From Promethearchaeota archaeon (lineage in GTDB: Archaea; Asgardarchaeota; Lokiarchaeia; Sigynarchaeales; SOKP01): DNA of 10,102 nucleotides. Positions 7,323-10,102 of this stretch are shown one piece after another (position 1 is the stretch's first letter; every line of letters begins with the position of its first letter). The notes below the pieces were generated by a model. The model did no database searches. It was not told the DNA's origin and worked only from the letters and a program-made list of their open reading frames with translations. The stretch is taken from the NCBI GenBank assembly GCA_014729315.1, contig WJKD01000002.1, positions 1-10,102 of the forward strand, written 5' to 3'. The position numbers and the translations under genes were made by a program.

Positions 7323-7333
7323 CCTTTTATAAA
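7323..7333 (-). promoter_or_regulatory. TATA box for the sulfatase 4-3-2 gene run
   Basis: The minus strand reads TTTATAAAAGG here, the best archaeal TATA-box match in the window, about 75 bp upstream of the chosen sulfatase 4 start. Initiation near 7300 would give a leader of about 50 bases that includes the AGAGGA ribosome site. Being the last strong promoter-like element before three head-to-tail sulfatase genes, it could drive all of them. Confidence 0.45.
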
Positions 7334-7461
7334 TATAACCATTTACTATAAATTCAAACTAAGTTTTAATTATTTAGTTCAGTTTGAGGATTTTATTAAG
7401 AATATTGATCTATTTCTGATCTTTTATTTATTTAATTCATTTGATTCATAATTAAATGGCT

Positions 7462-7568
7462 TTAATTCAGATAAAGGACTTTTAGGGCGTCATAGTTATC
7501 ATTCATACTTTCTTCTAATTCCGTAATATTCTTAAAGGATCAAAATTTACTAATAGTAAAAAACTCAT
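7462..7568 (-). pseudogene. Possible decayed or frameshifted mini-gene
   Basis: On the minus strand an ATG at 7566-7568 follows AAGGAGTGAT, one of the strongest ribosome-site matches in the window. It opens a 17-residue frame (M-S-F-L-L-L-V-N-F-D-P...) ending at 7515. An overlapping frame, open from just after a TGA near 7541, encodes a protein-like acidic helix (N-I-T-E-L-E-E-S-M-N-D-N-Y-D-A-L-K) and stops at 7462. One frame change around 7530-7540 would join them into about 35 residues resembling the start of a small beta-alpha domain. It may be a gene remnant, a real 17-residue peptide or coincidence; I cannot name a family. Confidence 0.2.
7546..7560. repeat. 15-bp near-perfect palindrome
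   Basis: TTTACTA and TAGTAAA flank a single central A, giving two perfect 7-bp half-sites. It falls inside the start of the possible mini-gene and some 220 bp upstream of the sulfatase 4 TATA-like box. The geometry suits a dimeric DNA-binding protein, but an AT-rich palindrome of this length can also arise by chance. Confidence 0.35.
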
Positions 7569-7586
7569 ATCACTCCTTCTGGAACA

Positions 7587-7622
7587 TTATATTGGAGAGC
7601 TCTTGTGAGCTCTTTAATATAA
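7587..7622. repeat. Long inverted repeat (16-bp arms, 4-base loop), candidate operator or RNA hairpin
   Basis: Left arm TTATATTGGAGAGCTC (7587-7602), loop TTGT, right arm GAGCTCTTTAATATAA (7607-7622). Fourteen of sixteen pairs are Watson-Crick. The remaining two are G opposite T, which become G-U pairs only in plus-strand RNA and A/C mismatches in minus-strand RNA. In minus orientation it begins within a TATA-like stretch (TTTATATTAAAG) and ends just before the ribosome site of the mini-gene, a layout expected for an operator over a core promoter. It also lies about 60-95 bp past the CocE-like stop codon, so a role in transcript ending is possible, although no T-run directly follows it. Confidence 0.6.
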
Positions 7623-7679
7623 ACCACTCCCCCCTTACTAATATAAAAATTAAAAGATTGAGAGGAATATTACTTTAAT

Positions 7680-9479
7680 TTATTCTATAACGGGAATATC
7701 AACATATGACGCGTGGTCTCTATTTCTCTCAATAGTGTAAGTGGGAATTCCTTCCGCGGGATAGCGATTGAATGTGTCTTTATCTGCCCCCGCTATCGCA
7801 ATACGTATTCTATGACCTTTTCGAATAAGAACTGAGGTGGGTAAAAAGCCGTAGGTCACTTCCATCAACTCCTCAGGAACGACGGGTTTTGAATCTTTCT
7901 CTCGAAAAGAGTGGTATGGAACCACCATCTCGTAAGGGGGCTGTTCCTCCGATATTTTTCGATGAATAAGGCGTAATTCTCCTTCTGTGACGTAGATTAC
8001 TTTCCCTTTTTCGTCAATATCTTCCAAATATGTAAAAATTGCCCCATCCTCGTGAGTCGAACGCATATATAGTTTTATTATTAGATAACCCGTGATTTCA
8101 GTAGCATTGTCTAGGGGAGCACTAGTATAGGTCAATAATTTTTTGTCCATATCAGATCTATCGGGCATTTTCAGCTTCTGATCGTAATGAACGTGCCACC
8201 TATTTCCATTACCAGTAGTGACATCAAAATCTACCTCATAGTTATCTTCGCCCCATTTTTTCTGTGGTTTTTTTTGAGTAAGCTCGTTATTTTCAGAGAA
8301 ATACCATCTTTGAAGTTTCTGGCCTTTAGGAGGCCATATATCCGTTCTTTTCCATTTCTCTTCGCCCATAGTATAGTAATACAGAGCTTTCTCCGTGAAA
8401 TTATCGTTAATACAAAGTTCAAAAAAATCTAAACGAGCGTTTTGGTGAACTTCCGGTTCGTTAGGGAGGTCGTATTCTTTATAGAAGTAAGGGTTAGTTT
8501 TTCGAGTTATCTCGTGGTCCCAATCACCGATTATCGCTCTCATCGGATTATTATACGTCATAAAGCGCTTGATTATATGGTCCGACACCGCTGCGTCCAG
8601 CCATCCGCCCCATACATAAAAGGGAATGTTCGACTTTTGAATCTTTCTCTTTTTAGTAAAAACGCTTACGGCGTCTACAGAATCCCTATAAGTCGTGTCT
8701 ATTTCAGTTTCGTGAACATATATGTTTTGTTCGTGATCTTTTAAGGCTTTTTTTAACATCTCTTTATCTTTATCAGATTCTACGGGCTTCACACCTTTCA
8801 CAAGAAAATATAGAGGGGGATGAAGCGTAAGGAAGCTTTTACTTTTGTTTTGATCTAATCCTTTATCTAATTCTCCCCAATCAGTCATAAAATAATGATT
8901 ATAAATTCCTCCAGGACAAGAAATTTCCAAATAATTATCCCATTGGCTACTTATTGGAAGCACTCCTTTGGTATTAGGATGGTTCAAACTCGCTACATAT
9001 TCTGCCGCAGTTCCTAAATACGAAACGCCCATGGTCACTACCTTTTGGTCTGACCATGGTTGTTCAATTATCCAATCAATGATCTCTTTCCCATCCTTCA
9101 CTTCAAGTGCTGACCAAGGCCACGGTCTTGCACCAAAGGATGCACCAGTTCCTCTAACATCCACGCTTACGAATACAAATCCTCTCTTTACGCCAGTCTT
9201 AAATAATTGTTTTCTAAAGCCCCAAGAGAGATGATTCATGAACCATCGAAAAGGAATTCTAAATTCAAAATCTCTCCAGTATCTGGTTTGTAATAAAACC
9301 GTTGGAAGTTTATCCTCTGAGGATAAGTTTTCTGGTAACATCACTTCAACGGCAATTTTCACCCCATCTCTCATGGTAAGATAATATGATTTTTTTTCGA
9401 ATTCCTTATAGGATGTCTTCCTGCGGGATAGGTTTTCAAATATAAAAGGGTTTACTTCTGAATTAATGCGATCTTGCAT
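7680..9479 (-). CDS. CocE/NonD-family alpha/beta serine hydrolase (X-Pro dipeptidyl-peptidase S15 type)
   Basis: A 599-residue protein of the usual length for CocE/NonD acyl hydrolases. The N-terminal T-M-R-D-G-V-K-I-A-V-E-V (residues 35-46) is the family opening. The catalytic domain carries V-D-V-R-G-T-G (106-112), the nucleophile elbow G-V-S153-Y-L-G, a likely catalytic Asp in G-G-W-L-D295 and a likely catalytic His in G-D-W-D-H322, so the triad looks complete. From about residue 360 to the end it has the beta-rich XPD_C jelly-roll domain. Relatives hydrolyse esters (cocaine esterase), beta-lactam side-chain amides or Xaa-Pro peptides; nothing here distinguishes these. There is no signal peptide, so it is probably cytoplasmic. 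ATG 9479 has GGGAG seven bases upstream. It is on the same strand as sulfatases 4-3-2 but separated by a long gap with its own promoter-like elements, so co-transcription is unlikely. A role in trimming acyl groups from the same substrate is only a guess. Confidence 0.88.
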   Translation of the reverse strand: MQDRINSEVNPFIFENLSRRKTSYKEFEKKSYYLTMRDGVKIAVEVMLPENLSSEDKLPTVLLQTRYWRDFEFRIPFRWFMNHLSWGFRKQLFKTGVKRGFVFVSVDVRGTGASFGARPWPWSALEVKDGKEIIDWIIEQPWSDQKVVTMGVSYLGTAAEYVASLNHPNTKGVLPISSQWDNYLEISCPGGIYNHYFMTDWGELDKGLDQNKSKSFLTLHPPLYFLVKGVKPVESDKDKEMLKKALKDHEQNIYVHETEIDTTYRDSVDAVSVFTKKRKIQKSNIPFYVWGGWLDAAVSDHIIKRFMTYNNPMRAIIGDWDHEITRKTNPYFYKEYDLPNEPEVHQNARLDFFELCINDNFTEKALYYYTMGEEKWKRTDIWPPKGQKLQRWYFSENNELTQKKPQKKWGEDNYEVDFDVTTGNGNRWHVHYDQKLKMPDRSDMDKKLLTYTSAPLDNATEITGYLIIKLYMRSTHEDGAIFTYLEDIDEKGKVIYVTEGELRLIHRKISEEQPPYEMVVPYHSFREKDSKPVVPEELMEVTYGFLPTSVLIRKGHRIRIAIAGADKDTFNRYPAEGIPTYTIERNRDHASYVDIPVIE

Positions 9480-9618
9480 TATATTTCTCCCATGTTTTTC
9501 TAAGATTAGGATTATAAGAACAAAATTTTGTGAATTATTCTTTATCTATAATATGAGTTTTCAATAGATTTAAAGATTTTTAACAAAGAATTTGGTCATT
9601 TTTTTTTGTTAAAGTTGG

Positions 9619-9638
9619 AATTTCTTACTTTAGAAATT
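9619..9638. repeat. Short inverted repeat in the divergent gap
   Basis: AATTTCT and AGAAATT flank a six-base loop (TACTTT). It lies in the 282-bp AT-rich gap between the divergent CocE-like and membrane-protein genes, where promoters for both must sit. It could be an operator or a chance AT-rich repeat. Confidence 0.25.
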
Positions 9639-9683
9639 TAAATAAAAATTATAGAATTATTTTTATACGAAAGGATGACAAAT

Positions 9684-9743
9684 ATGTACATAATAATAAG
9701 ATTTAATAAAGTATTATCAAATGTAAAAATCTTTGATAGATAA
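9684..9743 (+). CDS. Possible 19-residue leader peptide upstream of the membrane protein
   Basis: The ATG at 9684 follows AAAGGATGAC with about eight bases of spacing and opens 19 codons rich in I, K and N, ending in TAA at 9741-9743, 18 bp before the next gene start. A second in-frame ATG at 9675 lies within the ribosome-site purines. It could be a translated leader affecting the following gene, or a chance short frame. No homology is recognised. Confidence 0.2.
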   Translation: MYIIIRFNKVLSNVKIFDR

Positions 9744-9752
9744 AACTATCGA
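9733..9752 (+). promoter_or_regulatory. Small hairpin overlapping the membrane-protein ribosome site
   Basis: TTGATAG and CTATCGA flank ATAAAA and form a 7-bp stem (one G-U pair) in the plus-strand RNA. The right arm shares its last two bases with the GAGG ribosome site at 9751-9754, so folding could reduce access to it. The stem is weak and the call tentative. Confidence 0.2.
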
Positions 9753-9761
9753 GGAAATTGA

Positions 9762-10102
9762 ATGATATTTCAAAATTTTGGATTTCAAATGGTCATTGTT
9801 TCTATTAGCTTAGGTATAATTTATATACTAGTCTTATTCTTAATTGGAATTGGACTAATTATCTGGAGAGCAACCAGTCAATCCTTAGATTCCTCTCTTC
9901 TAAAAGCTATATTGCTTTCTTTTACATGGTTAATCATTGATGTTCTATTTTGGGGTTTAATATATGTAATTTCCATATTTACTGTGTTAGAATATTTAAT
10001 CTATGTCGTAATCTTTTTAACTTTATTAATAATGAAAGCAGTTATAAAAATTTTGATTGGAGGGATAATCGCTTCAAAAATATATGATTTAAACTATAGG
10101 GA
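9762..10102 (+). CDS. Small polytopic membrane protein, 3' end outside the window
   Basis: An ATG at 9762 preceded by GAGG with a seven-base spacer opens a frame of 113 codons that runs off the right edge. The product is very hydrophobic, with membrane segments at about residues 10-35, 46-73, 77-91 and 93-105. The polar loop W-R-A-T-S-Q-S-L-D-S-S (35-45) separates the first two, and the third and fourth are split only by K92/K96. There is no cleavable signal peptide and there are no catalytic motifs. The segment G-G-I-I-A-S-K-I-Y-D-L near the edge may be a family signature, but I do not recognise the family. It is divergent from the CocE-like hydrolase and has no obvious link to the sulfatase cluster. 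It is a real gene by ribosome site and codon pattern; function unknown. Confidence 0.7.
   Translation, partial: MIFQNFGFQMVIVSISLGIIYILVLFLIGIGLIIWRATSQSLDSSLLKAILLSFTWLIIDVLFWGLIYVISIFTVLEYLIYVVIFLTLLIMKAVIKILIGGIIASKIYDLNYR

Larger units (their letters stand above)
7251..7679. other. 429-bp structured intergenic region between CocE-like hydrolase and sulfatase 4
   Basis: No full-length gene is present on either strand. From left to right it holds the sulfatase 4 leader and TATA-like box (to about 7340), an AT-rich unstructured stretch (7340-7460), a possible broken mini-gene on the minus strand (7462-7568), a 15-bp palindrome (7546-7560), a long inverted repeat (7587-7622), a C-run (7629-7634, G-run on the minus strand) and the region just after the hydrolase stop codon. 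Its length and symmetry elements contrast with the 50-70 bp gaps elsewhere in the cluster, which suggests a regulatory region or remains of a lost gene. Confidence 0.6.

Noticed and set aside
7621..7680. Minus-strand GTG frame just after the AAGGGGGGAG run
   Set aside because: The purine run abuts the GTG with no spacer and the frame is 20 codons running through the inverted repeat, so translation is unlikely.
8187..9234. Plus-strand frames at 8187-8432, 8442-8744 and 8968-9234 and a minus-strand frame at 8231-8422
   Set aside because: All overlap the continuous CocE-like coding region in other frames; no ribosome sites or domains.
1..10102. CRISPR array, tRNA, rRNA, insertion sequence or phage gene
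   Set aside because: No regularly spaced direct repeats, cloverleaf-like segments, transposase motifs or structural phage genes were seen on either strand.

Overview
The window is AT-rich, densely coding DNA that looks archaeal. Genes start with ATG or TTG and are preceded either by short GGAG/AGGT-type ribosome binding sites or by TATA-like boxes (for example TTTATAAAAGG) at distances that fit archaeal promoters. AGA, ATA and other A/T-ending codons are common. The gene content (Cys-type sulfatases without signal peptides, a GPH-type transporter, a small CPF/GD-C cysteine protein of the ATC-hydrolase/MetOD1 type, a CocE-like hydrolase) would suit an anaerobic sediment archaeon, possibly an Asgard lineage. 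That placement is inference; no marker gene is present.

Layout. Positions 2-523 (+) hold the C-terminal third of a GPH/MelB-family sugar symporter cut by the window edge. It converges on sulfatase 1 (574-2100, -). A 119-bp divergent gap separates sulfatase 1 from a small cysteine protein (2220-2666, +), which converges on sulfatase 2. Sulfatases 4, 3 and 2 (7250-5727, 5654-4185, 4120-2720) run head-to-tail on the minus strand with 64-72 bp gaps. A 429-bp gap upstream of sulfatase 4 carries a strong TATA-like box, a 16-bp stem inverted repeat, a 15-bp palindrome and a possible decayed mini-gene. Next comes a 599-aa CocE/NonD-type serine hydrolase (9479-7680, -). The right end (9762-10102, +) starts a small polytopic membrane protein that runs out of the window.

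How the genes may work together. All four sulfatases carry the C-x-P-x-R signature that is converted to formylglycine, and none has a signal peptide. With a GPH transporter beside them, the simplest reading is uptake of a sulfated glycoside, sugar or small sulfate ester followed by cytoplasmic desulfation. Sulfatases 1 and 4 are close paralogs flanking two more divergent ones, so the cluster grew by duplication. Sulfatase 4 has lost the conserved substrate lysine (Gln instead). CocE could remove acyl groups from related substrates, but this rests only on proximity. The sulfatase-activating enzyme is not in the window. I see no rRNA, tRNA, CRISPR array, transposase or phage gene, and no clearly new defence-type system. 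The most unusual elements are the cluster itself, the Lys-to-Gln change, the embedded cysteine protein and the structured 7.26-7.68 kb gap.
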